In this document: one piece after another, positions 52,896 to 61,692 of the stretch | Layout of the letters: each line of letters begins with the position of its first letter | Numbering within the stretch: position 1 is the first letter of the stretch | Source: an uncultured Micrococcaceae bacterium | GTDB taxonomy: Bacteria; Actinomycetota; Actinomycetes; Actinomycetales; Micrococcaceae | DNA: 64,000 nt | NCBI GenBank assembly: GCA_947502645.1 | Contig: CANNAD010000001.1 | Coordinates: 372,001 to 436,000, forward strand | Direction of reading: 5' to 3' | The notes under the pieces: model-generated | What the model saw: only the letters and a program-made list of their open reading frames with translations | The model's database searches: none | What the model was told of the DNA's origin: nothing | Position numbers and translations under genes: made by a program

Positions 52896-52909
52896 ACCGT
52901 TCGTTCTAT
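52896..52909 (-). promoter_or_regulatory. PaaR-type operator E, upstream of the thiolase operon
   Basis: ACCGTTCGTTCTAT keeps the first half-site and centre of the palindrome, preceded by ACCG as in the paaZ copy. It lies about 75 bp before the thiolase start, between the divergent thiolase and thioesterase genes. Confidence 0.62.
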
Positions 52910-53014
52910 AAAGAATCGCACGACGACGGGCGAGGGTCAACAATCGTCAACGGAGCGCGCAATGTGACACTTTGGGATTCGCAGCCGTGGCGGCGTCGTG
53001 GATATTCTGCTGGA

Positions 53015-53515
53015 GTGACCGAAAACCTTGAGCATGAACGCACGTACGCTTTCCCGGAACCCAAAATTGTGGCGGATGCCGGGATCACGATGTCGGGTCT
53101 GGAATTCCTGCAGGCCACGATTCGGGGAGAGGTCCCGGAGTCGCCCATGATGTGCACCCTGGGAGTCAGGACGGTCGAAGCTGAACCGGGCCGTGTGGTC
53201 ATGCAGGCACCCACCGAGATGTTCCAGTTCAACACCATCGGCACCGGCCACGGGGGTTTCCTAGCCACACTCCTGGACACCGTCATGGGCTCCGCCGTCC
53301 ACAGCCGGCTCCCAGCCCAGCAAGGCTTCACCACGCTGGATATCCAGGTGCGCTACCGGAAGGCTATGAAGCCCGACGCCGGCGTCGTCACCGTCGTCGG
53401 GATCGCTGAGCATGTGGGCCGGACGACCGGGACGGCAAGCGCCACCGTCACCAATGAAGATGGGGCTGTATTGGCAACAGCCACGTCCACTTTACTGTTG
53501 CTGGAGAAGCGCTAG
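53015..53515 (+). CDS. PaaI-like hotdog thioesterase
   Basis: A 166-residue hotdog protein (DUF4442/PaaI type) with FNTIGTGHGGFLATLLDTVMG and TTLDIQVRYRKAMKPDAG. The GTG at 53015 is favoured because the upstream frame contains the operator and has no domain. It is divergent from the thiolase operon and overlaps the SDR gene by 4 bp at its end. Probably acts on acyl-CoA; substrate unknown. Confidence 0.8.
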   Translation: MTENLEHERTYAFPEPKIVADAGITMSGLEFLQATIRGEVPESPMMCTLGVRTVEAEPGRVVMQAPTEMFQFNTIGTGHGGFLATLLDTVMGSAVHSRLPAQQGFTTLDIQVRYRKAMKPDAGVVTVVGIAEHVGRTTGTASATVTNEDGAVLATATSTLLLLEKR

Positions 53516-54984
53516 CGGCCCTGCCCCGCAGCCATTTCGGTGATGCGGTGCGCCATGGTGCGGAAGATCAGCCCATGGAAGGGCAGGACCGCCAGCCAGT
53601 AGAGCCGCCCGCCCAGACCGCGCGGGAAGAAGATGGCGCGCTGACGGTACAGGGCGCCGCCGTCGGCCGTGTTTTCCACACTCATTTCCAGCCAGGCCCG
53701 CCCCGGCACTTTCATCTCGGCGCGGAGCCGGAGCATCTTTCCCCGTTCAAGGTGTTCCACCCGCCAGAAGTCGACGGCCTCGCCGGCGTGCAGTTCGTGC
53801 GGGTGACGCCGTCCGCGCCGAAGCCCGACGCCGCCGGCAAGTTTGTCCATCCAACCGCGGATCGCCCAGGCAGCGGGCAGCGAATACCATCCGTTCTCGC
53901 CGCCCACACCTTCGATGACCTTCCACAGCTGGTCCGGCGTCGCCGTCGTCGCCCGTTCCTTCTCGTCGGTGAAAACGGTGTGGCCAGCCCATTCTGGGTC
54001 GCTGGGAAGCGGGTCGCTCGGGGCGCCGGCCACGGAGGCGTTCTTCCAGGTGGTTTCGATGTCGCCAGCGTCCATTTTTGTCAGTGCGAGCCGGACCGCT
54101 TTGGCATATGGGGTGGGGCCCCCTTCTGGCGGCTGGATGTACTTGTCGATGTCCCGCTCCTGAACCACGCAGTCGAATTGCAGTGATCCGATCAGGGGGA
54201 CCGCGAGTTTGCGGGGAATGGGCGTGACGAGGTTGACCCACTGCGACGCGAGCCAGGGTGTCAGGACAGGTAGGGGAATGACGGGGCGGTAGGGCAGTCC
54301 CGCTTCCCTGGCATAGCCGTTCATCACCTGGTCGTAGCGGAGGACGTCCGGTCCGCCGATGTCGAAGGTCCGGTTGAGCGTCTCGTCGATATCCGCAGCC
54401 GAGGCAAGGTAGTGCAGAACATCGCGGATGGCGATGGGCTGCACCCGGTTGCGGACCCATTTGGGAGCGACCATCGCGGGCAGGACCTCGGTGAGCTGGC
54501 GAATCATCTCGAACGACGCCGACCCCGAACCGATCACCACGCCAGCCTGAAGAGTGATGGTGGGGACCCCGGAGTCCATCAGGATCTCGCTGACCCTGGT
54601 GCGGGAGCGCAGATGGGGGCCCAGCGTCGCACCCTGCGGATGAAGGCCGCCAAGATAAACAATCCGGCTCACACCCGCGTCACAGCATGCCGCAGCGACA
54701 TTGGTGGCAGAAGCCGTTTCCGCATCCTCAAAGGAACCATGACCGCTACTCATGGAATGAACCAGGTAGTAGACGACGTCGACTCCCGTGCAGGCCTCCT
54801 GCAGCGATCCACGATCTTCAAGGTCGCCGCGAAGCACCTGGACGTCATCTACCCAGGGAACGTCCCGGAGTTTCTGTGGAGAGCGGGCGAGAACCCTGAC
54901 AGTGTGCCCAGCTTCGAGTAGGCGGGGCACCAGCCTCCCGCCGATGTACCCGGTGGCTCCTGTGACGAGAACTGTTTTTCCCAT
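53512..54984 (-). CDS. SDR (NmrA-like) plus DUF2867 fusion protein
   Basis: A 490-residue protein: N-terminal NAD(P)-binding SDR_a5/NmrA domain (about 1-280) with TGATGYIGGRLVP and YLVHSMSSGH, then a C-terminal DUF2867 domain (about 330-490, ending FFPRGLGGRLYWLAVLPFH). ATG 54984 begins the fold; the three-codon longer start is less likely. Function unknown; members are linked to lipid or ubiquinone metabolism only by annotation. Confidence 0.85.
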   Translation of the reverse strand: MGKTVLVTGATGYIGGRLVPRLLEAGHTVRVLARSPQKLRDVPWVDDVQVLRGDLEDRGSLQEACTGVDVVYYLVHSMSSGHGSFEDAETASATNVAAACCDAGVSRIVYLGGLHPQGATLGPHLRSRTRVSEILMDSGVPTITLQAGVVIGSGSASFEMIRQLTEVLPAMVAPKWVRNRVQPIAIRDVLHYLASAADIDETLNRTFDIGGPDVLRYDQVMNGYAREAGLPYRPVIPLPVLTPWLASQWVNLVTPIPRKLAVPLIGSLQFDCVVQERDIDKYIQPPEGGPTPYAKAVRLALTKMDAGDIETTWKNASVAGAPSDPLPSDPEWAGHTVFTDEKERATTATPDQLWKVIEGVGGENGWYSLPAAWAIRGWMDKLAGGVGLRRGRRHPHELHAGEAVDFWRVEHLERGKMLRLRAEMKVPGRAWLEMSVENTADGGALYRQRAIFFPRGLGGRLYWLAVLPFHGLIFRTMAHRITEMAAGQGR

Positions 54985-54999
54985 GGTGCGCACGCTCCG

Positions 55000-55458
55000 T
55001 TATGTGAGGTTTTGTCTGGCTTCAACAGCAGCGTCCACGGCCTTCTCCAGAAACCGCGTCACTATGTTGAGTTCGTCGCCGTTGAAGCTGGAGATGACTC
55101 GCCCCATGTGTTCTGCCATGGGCATGAACATCGCGCTGCCTGTCGCGACGGCTTTGTCGGTGAGTTCGAGGTGTACCTGTCGGCGGTCTGTGCTGCTTGG
55201 TTGGCGTTCGACGTGACCGGAGAGGCCCAGCCGGTCGATGAGGGCAGTGGTTGCGGCTGAGCTGAGGTTCAGTTCCCGGCGCAGCATGCCGGGGGTGACT
55301 GTGGTTCCGGAGCGACGCGCGGAAACCATGAGGGAGATGGCGTTGAGGTCCGTCCTGTGGAGGTCTTTGGACGTGCTGACGGCGTGGACGTAACGGTCTG
55401 TTTCCTGGGTCAGTTGCTGCAATAACAACATCAGCTTGAAGTCTGGTCTGTCCTGCAC
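55000..55458 (-). CDS. MarR-family regulator
   Basis: A 152-residue winged-helix regulator (about 35-110, MLRRELNLSSAATTALIDRL, wing RQPSSTDRRQVHLELT). GTG start with gagaggagg. Divergent from the MMPL exporter with a 102-bp shared promoter. A TACA-N6-TGTA element (55480-55493) is a possible operator. Likely represses the exporter until a ligand binds. Confidence 0.86.
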   Translation of the reverse strand: MQDRPDFKLMLLLQQLTQETDRYVHAVSTSKDLHRTDLNAISLMVSARRSGTTVTPGMLRRELNLSSAATTALIDRLGLSGHVERQPSSTDRRQVHLELTDKAVATGSAMFMPMAEHMGRVISSFNGDELNIVTRFLEKAVDAAVEARQNLT

Positions 55459-55560
55459 GTGGCCTCCTCTCTCCCGCTATACATTACGTTGTACCAAATT
55501 ATCTCGGTGAACGATATAGTTGGCGGTGGAGAGATATTGCCACGGGAGGAAAACCATCAG

Positions 55561-57744
55561 ATGAAGCGCCTACTACGAACCCTGATTCCAGCACTGCTGG
55601 TGGTCGCCTGGCTGATCGCAGCCGCGGTCGGCGGTCCCACATTCGGAAAACTCGAGCAGGTCTCTGACAATGACCCATCCGCCTTCCTCCCCAGCAGCGC
55701 CGAGTCCACCGTTGTCCGCGAATGGCAGCAGAAATTTGTTGAATCAGACACCATCCCGGCCATCGTTGTCGTCGAGTCCGAGGAAACTCTCCCCCGGGAG
55801 GCCATGGCAGCCTACGCCGCCCTAGCCGAGGACTTCAGTTCCCTGGACGGTGTCACCGCGAGTAACGACGGCGCCCCGGCCGTCATCGGCCCCATCTCCT
55901 CGGAAGACGGCAAGGCCGTCCAGCTGATTGTCCGCATCGACGCAAACGCCGACGCCGGCCCGGTTGTCGAAGAAATGCGGGACCTCCTCGCAGAGCAGGT
56001 TCCCGAGGACGCCGAGGGCTTTGTCACCGGGCCAGCCGGGTTCACCACGGACCTGTCAAAGGCCTTCGCCGGAATCGACGGGCTCCTGCTAGGCGTGGCC
56101 CTCGGCGTCGTCTTCGTCATCCTTTTGGCCGTCTACCGCTCCTTGATTCTTCCGTTCCTTGTTCTGTTCACCAGCGTGGGCGCCCTCACCGCATCCATCG
56201 TGGTCATCTACCTCCTGGCCGACGTCGGATGGATTCAGTTGAGCGGCCAAAGCCAGGGCATCCTGTCCATTCTTGTCATCGGTGCCGCCACCGATTACGC
56301 CCTGCTCCTGACCGCCCGGTACCGCGAGGCGCTCCTGACCAACGCCTCCACGTGGGATGCCATGCGTGAGGCCTACCGTGGCTCCTTCGAACCGATTATC
56401 GCCTCGGGGGCAACGGTTATCGCGGCACTGCTGTGCCTGCTCTTCTCGGACCTGAACTCCAACCGCAGCCTCGGGCCCATTGCCGCCACGGGAATCGCAT
56501 TTTCACTCCTCGCGGCACTCTCCCTGCTACCAGCGCTCCTCCTGCTCTTTGGCAGGAGTGCGTTCTGGCCACTACGCCCCAAACTCCACAACCACGCCGG
56601 AGCCGAGACCGGATCCACCCACTGGAGCCGGGGCCTGCGCGGAATCTGGCTCAAGGTGCCCCGCTTCGTCGCCAGTAAGCCACGCATCATCTGGGCAGGC
56701 GCACTGATTCTGCTCGTGGCAGGCTCTTCAGGGCTGCTGCAGTTGAAAGCCAGCGGAGTTCCACAGTCCACCCTGATCCTTGGACCCTCACAGGCGGTCG
56801 ACGGCCAGGACGCCCTCGCCCGCCATTTCGACGCCGGTTCCGGCAGCCCCGTGCTGGTGGTCGCCGAACAGGGTGCACGGGCCGACGTCGCCTCCGTCAT
56901 CGAGGAGCAGGAGGGCATCTCAACCGTCACACTCGCAGGCACCGAAGGAGGACCCGGAGCGCCTGGTCAATCCGGGCCGCCCACCAACAACGAAACAGAA
57001 CCCACAGTTGTCGACGGACGAATCCTGTTCAACGCTGTCCTGGACTACGAGCCGGATTCCGCTGAAGCAGAGGACGTCGTTGAACAACTACGCTCAGCCC
57101 TCGACGAGGCAGGCCTCGAAGCACAGGTAGGCGGGACAACCGCCGTTGCCCTCGACACCAGCACAACAGCCCAGGCGGACCTTCAGAAAATCATTCCGCT
57201 GGTACTCGCCGTCATCCTGCTCATCCTCATCATCCTTCTGCGCTCCGTCATCGCGCCGCTGCTACTCATCGGCACCGTACTGCTTTCCTACGGCACCGCC
57301 ATGGGCGTCTCAGCGCTGGTATTCAACCACGTCTTCAACTTCCCCGGCGCAGATGCATCCGTGCCATTGTTCGGTTTCGTATTCCTTGTGGCCCTCGGCG
57401 TGGACTACAACATCTTCCTCATGACGCGGGTCCGCGAAGAATCTATAAAACTCGGCACCAGGCCAGGGGTGTTACGCGGACTCGGCGTAACCGGAGGGGT
57501 GATCACCTCCGCCGGCGTGGTCCTCGCCGCAACGTTCTCCGCGCTCGGCGTCATCCCCATCCTGTTCCTGGCACAGCTGGCCTTCATCGTGGCCTTCGGC
57601 GTGCTGCTGGACACCATCCTCGTACGCTCGCTCCTGGTCCCAGCCCTGGCCTACGACATCGGCCCGCGCATCTGGTGGCCCTCAAAACTGGGCAAGGAAA
57701 CCGCCGAGGAAGACCAGTCCCGAAAGGTTGCCGCCAAAAGCTAG
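55561..57744 (+). CDS. MMPL/RND-family exporter
   Basis: A 727-residue membrane pump with about 12 transmembrane segments in two repeats. Each repeat has a large extracytoplasmic loop (about 35-185, 390-545) and conserved SILVIGAATDYALLLTARYRE and LVALGVDYNIFLMTRVRE, the proton-relay segments of MMPL proteins. The ATG at 55561 has gggagga. It probably exports lipids or toxic compounds under MarR control. Confidence 0.9.
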   Translation: MKRLLRTLIPALLVVAWLIAAAVGGPTFGKLEQVSDNDPSAFLPSSAESTVVREWQQKFVESDTIPAIVVVESEETLPREAMAAYAALAEDFSSLDGVTASNDGAPAVIGPISSEDGKAVQLIVRIDANADAGPVVEEMRDLLAEQVPEDAEGFVTGPAGFTTDLSKAFAGIDGLLLGVALGVVFVILLAVYRSLILPFLVLFTSVGALTASIVVIYLLADVGWIQLSGQSQGILSILVIGAATDYALLLTARYREALLTNASTWDAMREAYRGSFEPIIASGATVIAALLCLLFSDLNSNRSLGPIAATGIAFSLLAALSLLPALLLLFGRSAFWPLRPKLHNHAGAETGSTHWSRGLRGIWLKVPRFVASKPRIIWAGALILLVAGSSGLLQLKASGVPQSTLILGPSQAVDGQDALARHFDAGSGSPVLVVAEQGARADVASVIEEQEGISTVTLAGTEGGPGAPGQSGPPTNNETEPTVVDGRILFNAVLDYEPDSAEAEDVVEQLRSALDEAGLEAQVGGTTAVALDTSTTAQADLQKIIPLVLAVILLILIILLRSVIAPLLLIGTVLLSYGTAMGVSALVFNHVFNFPGADASVPLFGFVFLVALGVDYNIFLMTRVREESIKLGTRPGVLRGLGVTGGVITSAGVVLAATFSALGVIPILFLAQLAFIVAFGVLLDTILVRSLLVPALAYDIGPRIWWPSKLGKETAEEDQSRKVAAKS

Positions 57745-57753
57745 ACTCGGACG

Positions 57754-58716
57754 GTGACTAATGAACTTCCCGCCAAGGTGTCCGATATCTTCGATCCGCT
57801 CCGCTGGAGGACCGTCCAGGGTTTCGAAGACCTGACCGACATCACGTACCACCGGCAAGTGGAACGCGCTGAAGGCTCCGATCCTCGGGACCTGCCCACC
57901 GTGCGGATTGCGTTCAACCGGCCAGAGGTGCGCAACGCTTTCCGGCCAGGAACTGTGGACGAGCTGTACCGGGTCATGGACCATGCCCGCATGACACCGG
58001 ACGTCGCCACCGTCCTGCTCACCGGGAACGGCCCCTCCGAAAAGGACGGCGGCCACAGCTTCTGCTCGGGTGGGGACCAACGCATACGCGGCAGGGACGG
58101 TTACCGGTACCCCGTGGACGGCGCCGAGGGCGAATCCGCCGAGTACATCGATCCCGCCAGGGCAGGGCGGCTTCACATCCTCGAGGTCCAGCGGCTCATC
58201 CGCACCATGCCCAAGGTGGTAATCGCCGTCGTCAACGGGTGGGCAGCCGGTGGCGGTCACAGCCTCCACGTGGTGAGCGACCTGACGATCGCCTCCCGTG
58301 AGCACGGCAAATTCAAGCAGACCGACGCCACGGTGGGAAGCTTCGACGCCGGCTACGGCTCGGCGCTGCTGGCCCGCCAGATCGGCCAGAAAGCGGCCCG
58401 GGAAATCTTCTTCCTGGCCCGCGAATACTCTGCCGAAGACATGGTTCGCATGGGCGCCGTCAATGAAGCCGTGGATCACGCCGAGCTGGAAAACACAGCA
58501 CTCAAGTACGCTGCGGATATTGCCCGGCAGTCACCCCAGGCCATTCGGATGCTGAAGTTCGCGTTCAACCTGGCCGACGACGGCCTCGCCGGCCAGCAGG
58601 TATTCGCCGGCGAAGCGACCCGCCTGGCCTATATGACGGACGAGGCAGTTGAAGGCAAGGAAGCGTTCCTGGAAAAACGGGCCCCCAACTGGTCCGATTT
58701 CCCTTATTACTTCTAA
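57754..58716 (+). CDS. menB: 1,4-dihydroxy-2-naphthoyl-CoA synthase
   Basis: A 320-residue crotonase of menaquinone synthesis. Hallmarks: FCSGGDQRIRGRDGY near residue 107, GWAAGGGHSLHVVSDL near 160, SFDAGYGSALLARQIG. GTG start 57754. It closes the second ring from o-succinylbenzoyl-CoA. First of menB-menE-menA. Confidence 0.96.
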   Translation: MTNELPAKVSDIFDPLRWRTVQGFEDLTDITYHRQVERAEGSDPRDLPTVRIAFNRPEVRNAFRPGTVDELYRVMDHARMTPDVATVLLTGNGPSEKDGGHSFCSGGDQRIRGRDGYRYPVDGAEGESAEYIDPARAGRLHILEVQRLIRTMPKVVIAVVNGWAAGGGHSLHVVSDLTIASREHGKFKQTDATVGSFDAGYGSALLARQIGQKAAREIFFLAREYSAEDMVRMGAVNEAVDHAELENTALKYAADIARQSPQAIRMLKFAFNLADDGLAGQQVFAGEATRLAYMTDEAVEGKEAFLEKRAPNWSDFPYYF

Positions 58717-58728
58717 ACTGGCCAGATC

Positions 58729-59871
58729 ATGGAACTCCTACCCGTCCACACCCCGCTGGGCTTCGCGCCGCATGGCCTCCTCACGCCGATTGCGGACGCC
58801 CTGTCCGGCGAGGGCCCTGCCGTAGCACCGCACGCAGACCCTGATCAATCGTTCAACGGCGGCCTCGCCAACGACGACGTCGCTGCCGTCATCAGCACTT
58901 CAGGTTCAACCGGAACACCCAAACAGACCATGCTCAGTGTTGACGCGCTGGCCGCATCCTCCATGGGAACTGCGATGGCGCTGCAGGCCGAAGGACAATG
59001 GCTCCTGGCCCTGCCCGTGCACTACGTGGCCGGCTTCCAGGTCCTGGTCCGGTCCCTCTACGCCGGAACAACACCGTGGGCCATGGACCTGACCACCCAG
59101 TTCACCGCAGACGCGTTCACCGACGCCGCAGAGGAACTCACGGACCGCACCCGGCTCACCTCGCTGGTCCCCACACAACTACACCGCCTGCTGACGGACC
59201 CCTCCCCCAGGACCCTCAAAGTCCTCCAACGCTTCAACGCGATACTCCTCGGCGGCGCCGCCGCCAGCCCGAAGCTCCTCGCAGAAGCCGGCAAGCACGG
59301 ACTGAACATTGTGCGCACCTACGGGATGAGCGAAACGTGCGGCGGATGCGTGTACGACGGCGTCCCCCTGCCCGGAGTGCATCTCTCCAACGATGAGGGG
59401 AACCTGTGGATCGGCGGGGACACCCTCGCCGAGGGCTACCTGGGCCAGCCCGAGCTGACCACAGACCGCTTCCCCTTCCATTCCGGACGGCGCTGGTTCC
59501 GCACCGGCGACGTCGGAGACATCGACGACGGAATCCTCACCATCCACGGACGCACGGACGACGTCCTAACCACCGGCGGCGTCAAAGTCTCCTCCACCGC
59601 CGTCGTCCGCGTCCTGGAAGAGTGCGACGGCGTGTGCGAAGCCTACGTCACAGGCCTCCCCAACGATGAGTGGGGAACGGAAGTGGCCGCCGTCGTCGTC
59701 GGCAATGCCCCGCTTCAGGAACTGCGCCAGCAGGTCCGCACCGCACTGGGGCCCGAAGCAGTGCCGAAGAAAGTGCTCGTCCTCGATCGGTTACCTCTGC
59801 TCTCCAACGGCAAAACGGACCGTCAGCAACTGCGGTTACTGCTGGAGCGCTGCCCCGACCCCCATCTGTAA
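58729..59871 (+). CDS. menE: o-Succinylbenzoate-CoA ligase
   Basis: A 380-residue, short adenylate-forming ligase: STSGSTGTPKQTMLS near residue 57, RTYGMSETCGGCVYDG near 202, GRTDDVLTTGGVKV near 275. It activates OSB for MenB. The short length is normal for actinobacterial MenE. 12 bp after menB. Confidence 0.93.
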   Translation: MELLPVHTPLGFAPHGLLTPIADALSGEGPAVAPHADPDQSFNGGLANDDVAAVISTSGSTGTPKQTMLSVDALAASSMGTAMALQAEGQWLLALPVHYVAGFQVLVRSLYAGTTPWAMDLTTQFTADAFTDAAEELTDRTRLTSLVPTQLHRLLTDPSPRTLKVLQRFNAILLGGAAASPKLLAEAGKHGLNIVRTYGMSETCGGCVYDGVPLPGVHLSNDEGNLWIGGDTLAEGYLGQPELTTDRFPFHSGRRWFRTGDVGDIDDGILTIHGRTDDVLTTGGVKVSSTAVVRVLEECDGVCEAYVTGLPNDEWGTEVAAVVVGNAPLQELRQQVRTALGPEAVPKKVLVLDRLPLLSNGKTDRQQLRLLLERCPDPHL

Positions 59872-59931
59872 TTCCGGCTGCCGCACGGCACCGCGAAGTT
59901 TTACCCGAACGACCGAAAAGGACACTGACTC

Positions 59932-60816
59932 GTGGCCACAGCAGCCCAATGGCTGGAGGGCGCCCGCCCCCGGACACTGCCCATGGCAATCGCGCCTGTC
60001 ATCATCGGAAGCGCGGCAGCCTTCTCGCTGGACGCATTCAAACCGCTAAATGCGCTACTGGCTGCCCTCGTTGCCGTCCTGCTGCAGGTTGGTGTGAACT
60101 ACGCCAACGACTATTCCGACGGCGTCCGCGGTACGGACGACAACCGGGTGGGGCCGCTGCGGCTCACCGGTTCAGGAGCTGCACGTGCACGTAACGTGAA
60201 GCACGCTGCCTTCGCCTCATTCCTGTTCGCGATGGCCGCAGGCGCCTGGCTCCTGTACCTGTCGCAGGCGTGGTTCCTCATTCTCGTGGGCATCGGCTGC
60301 ATCGCCGCCGCCTGGGGGTATACAGGCGGCAAGAACCCCTACGGCTATATGGGCCTGGGCGACATTTTCGTGTTCGTGTTCTTCGGGCTGGTGGCCACAC
60401 TCGGAACCACGTACACCCAGGCAGGATCCGTGAACGCTCCCGCCATGGTGGGCGCCGTGAGCACGGGGATCTTCGCCATGGCACTGCTCATGGCCAACAA
60501 CGTCCGCGACATTCCGACAGACCGGGAGCACGGGAAACTGACGCTGGCTGTGCGGCTCGGCGAGGACATGGCGAGGGTCAGCTACGTCATGATGCTGGCA
60601 CTGGCGCTACTGCTGCCGCTGTTCCTCGTCTATGACTACCCGTGGGTGCTGCTGGTGCTCCTGTTGACGCCGCTGACGCTCATGCCGAGCTGGCTGATGC
60701 TCAAGGGCAAGAAGCGCAAGAGCCTGATTCCCGTGCTCAAGCAGACCGGAATCCTGAATCTGCTGTTCAGCGTGCTTTTTGCAGCTGGCCTGGTGCTGAC
60801 CGCTATTCTGACCTAG
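59932..60816 (+). CDS. menA: 1,4-dihydroxy-2-naphthoate polyprenyltransferase
   Basis: A 294-residue UbiA-type integral membrane prenyltransferase with about 8 helices. The first Asp-rich motif lies in NYANDYSDGVRGTD near residue 62, the second in MANNVRDIPTDREHGK near 185. GTG start. It joins the prenyl chain to DHNA. Its stop overlaps the convergent DUF4229 gene by 4 bp. Confidence 0.95.
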   Translation: MATAAQWLEGARPRTLPMAIAPVIIGSAAAFSLDAFKPLNALLAALVAVLLQVGVNYANDYSDGVRGTDDNRVGPLRLTGSGAARARNVKHAAFASFLFAMAAGAWLLYLSQAWFLILVGIGCIAAAWGYTGGKNPYGYMGLGDIFVFVFFGLVATLGTTYTQAGSVNAPAMVGAVSTGIFAMALLMANNVRDIPTDREHGKLTLAVRLGEDMARVSYVMMLALALLLPLFLVYDYPWVLLVLLLTPLTLMPSWLMLKGKKRKSLIPVLKQTGILNLLFSVLFAAGLVLTAILT

Positions 60817-61127
60817 CTTCGCTCGTCCGGGGACTCACGGGGCTTCCGCGCGATGTCCACCCGAGCGTTCGGATCGATGGAGTCCTCAGCCTCTGAATCA
60901 TTGAGTTCCGCCTTGTTACGCACCGGCGGAGCACCATCACGGAAGCGGCGCTGCAACGAAGCCGCCGCCTCATTGCGCATGTCCCGAAAGAACAGATACG
61001 TGATGCACAGCGGGATAATGACCGCTGCGATCGTTGATACCCAGAGCCCGGCGCCCGCCCACAGGAACAGGACAAAGCACACGATGATCAGAGCAAAGCG
61101 AAGGAGAGTGAATTTTAGAAAGGCCAC
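60813..61127 (-). CDS. DUF4229 small membrane protein
   Basis: A 104-residue protein: two transmembrane helices (about 5-45, FALIIVCFVLFLWAGAGLW) then the cytoplasmic conserved RDMRNEAAASLQRR and an acidic tail. DUF4229 is common next to men genes in actinobacteria. Function unknown. Confidence 0.85.
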   Translation of the reverse strand: MAFLKFTLLRFALIIVCFVLFLWAGAGLWVSTIAAVIIPLCITYLFFRDMRNEAAASLQRRFRDGAPPVRNKAELNDSEAEDSIDPNARVDIARKPRESPDERS

Positions 61128-61217
61128 GCTCCCAGTCTACGCGCCGGGTAGCCGCAGGGTGGCTGCACCTACCCCTCACGGCGCGACCAACGCGACGTTC
61201 GAGCCTACAATTGGTAT

Positions 61218-61592
61218 ATGCGTTTCGTGCTGATCGGGGTAATCCTCTACATAGCAGTCACGGTCTATGCCGTGATTGATTGTTCCACGTCCCCTGCCCG
61301 CGATATCCGCGGAATCAGCAAAGGTGCCTGGATACCCGTGATCATCCTTCTTCCCGTGATCGGCGCCGTCCTATGGTTCCTCTTCGGCAGGCCAGTAACC
61401 CGCCCCCAGACCAAGCGCAGCGCCGCTCCCGATGATGATCCGCAGTTTCTCCGCAACCTGGAGACCTGGCGCGCGCAGCAGGCCCGGGAAGCAGCCCTGC
61501 GCCAACGCGAGGAAGAGCTGAAGGCCCGCGAGGAACGGCTCAAGAACGACGACGACGGCGACAACGGCGGCTCAGCCCGCCCTGCCACCTGA
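61218..61592 (+). CDS. PLD-nuclease-N-domain membrane protein
   Basis: A 124-residue protein with two helices (about 2-20, 33-53) carrying the PLDNc_N signature (AVIDCSTSPARDIRGISKGAW; LLPVIGAVLWFLFGRP). A highly charged coiled-coil tail from about 75 (REEELKAREERLKND) follows. No phospholipase domain is present. Often found by cytochrome c biogenesis genes. Confidence 0.88.
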   Translation: MRFVLIGVILYIAVTVYAVIDCSTSPARDIRGISKGAWIPVIILLPVIGAVLWFLFGRPVTRPQTKRSAAPDDDPQFLRNLETWRAQQAREAALRQREEELKAREERLKNDDDGDNGGSARPAT

Positions 61593-61610
61593 GGTCACCT
61601 TCCCACACAG

Positions 61611-61672
61611 AATTGCCGCTTACCCGCAAACGCGTTGGTTCCAACGCACGCGTTTGCACGTAAGCGGCAATT
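61611..61672. terminator. Long bidirectional terminator hairpin
   Basis: A perfect 13-bp outer stem (aattgccgcttac / gtaagcggcaatt) and a 9-bp inner stem (gcaaacgcg / cgcgtttgc), with ttttgg after on the plus strand. Sits between the convergent PLDNc_N and ccsB genes. Confidence 0.88.
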
Positions 61673-61692
61673 TTGGCTCAGGTCTCGGTGAG

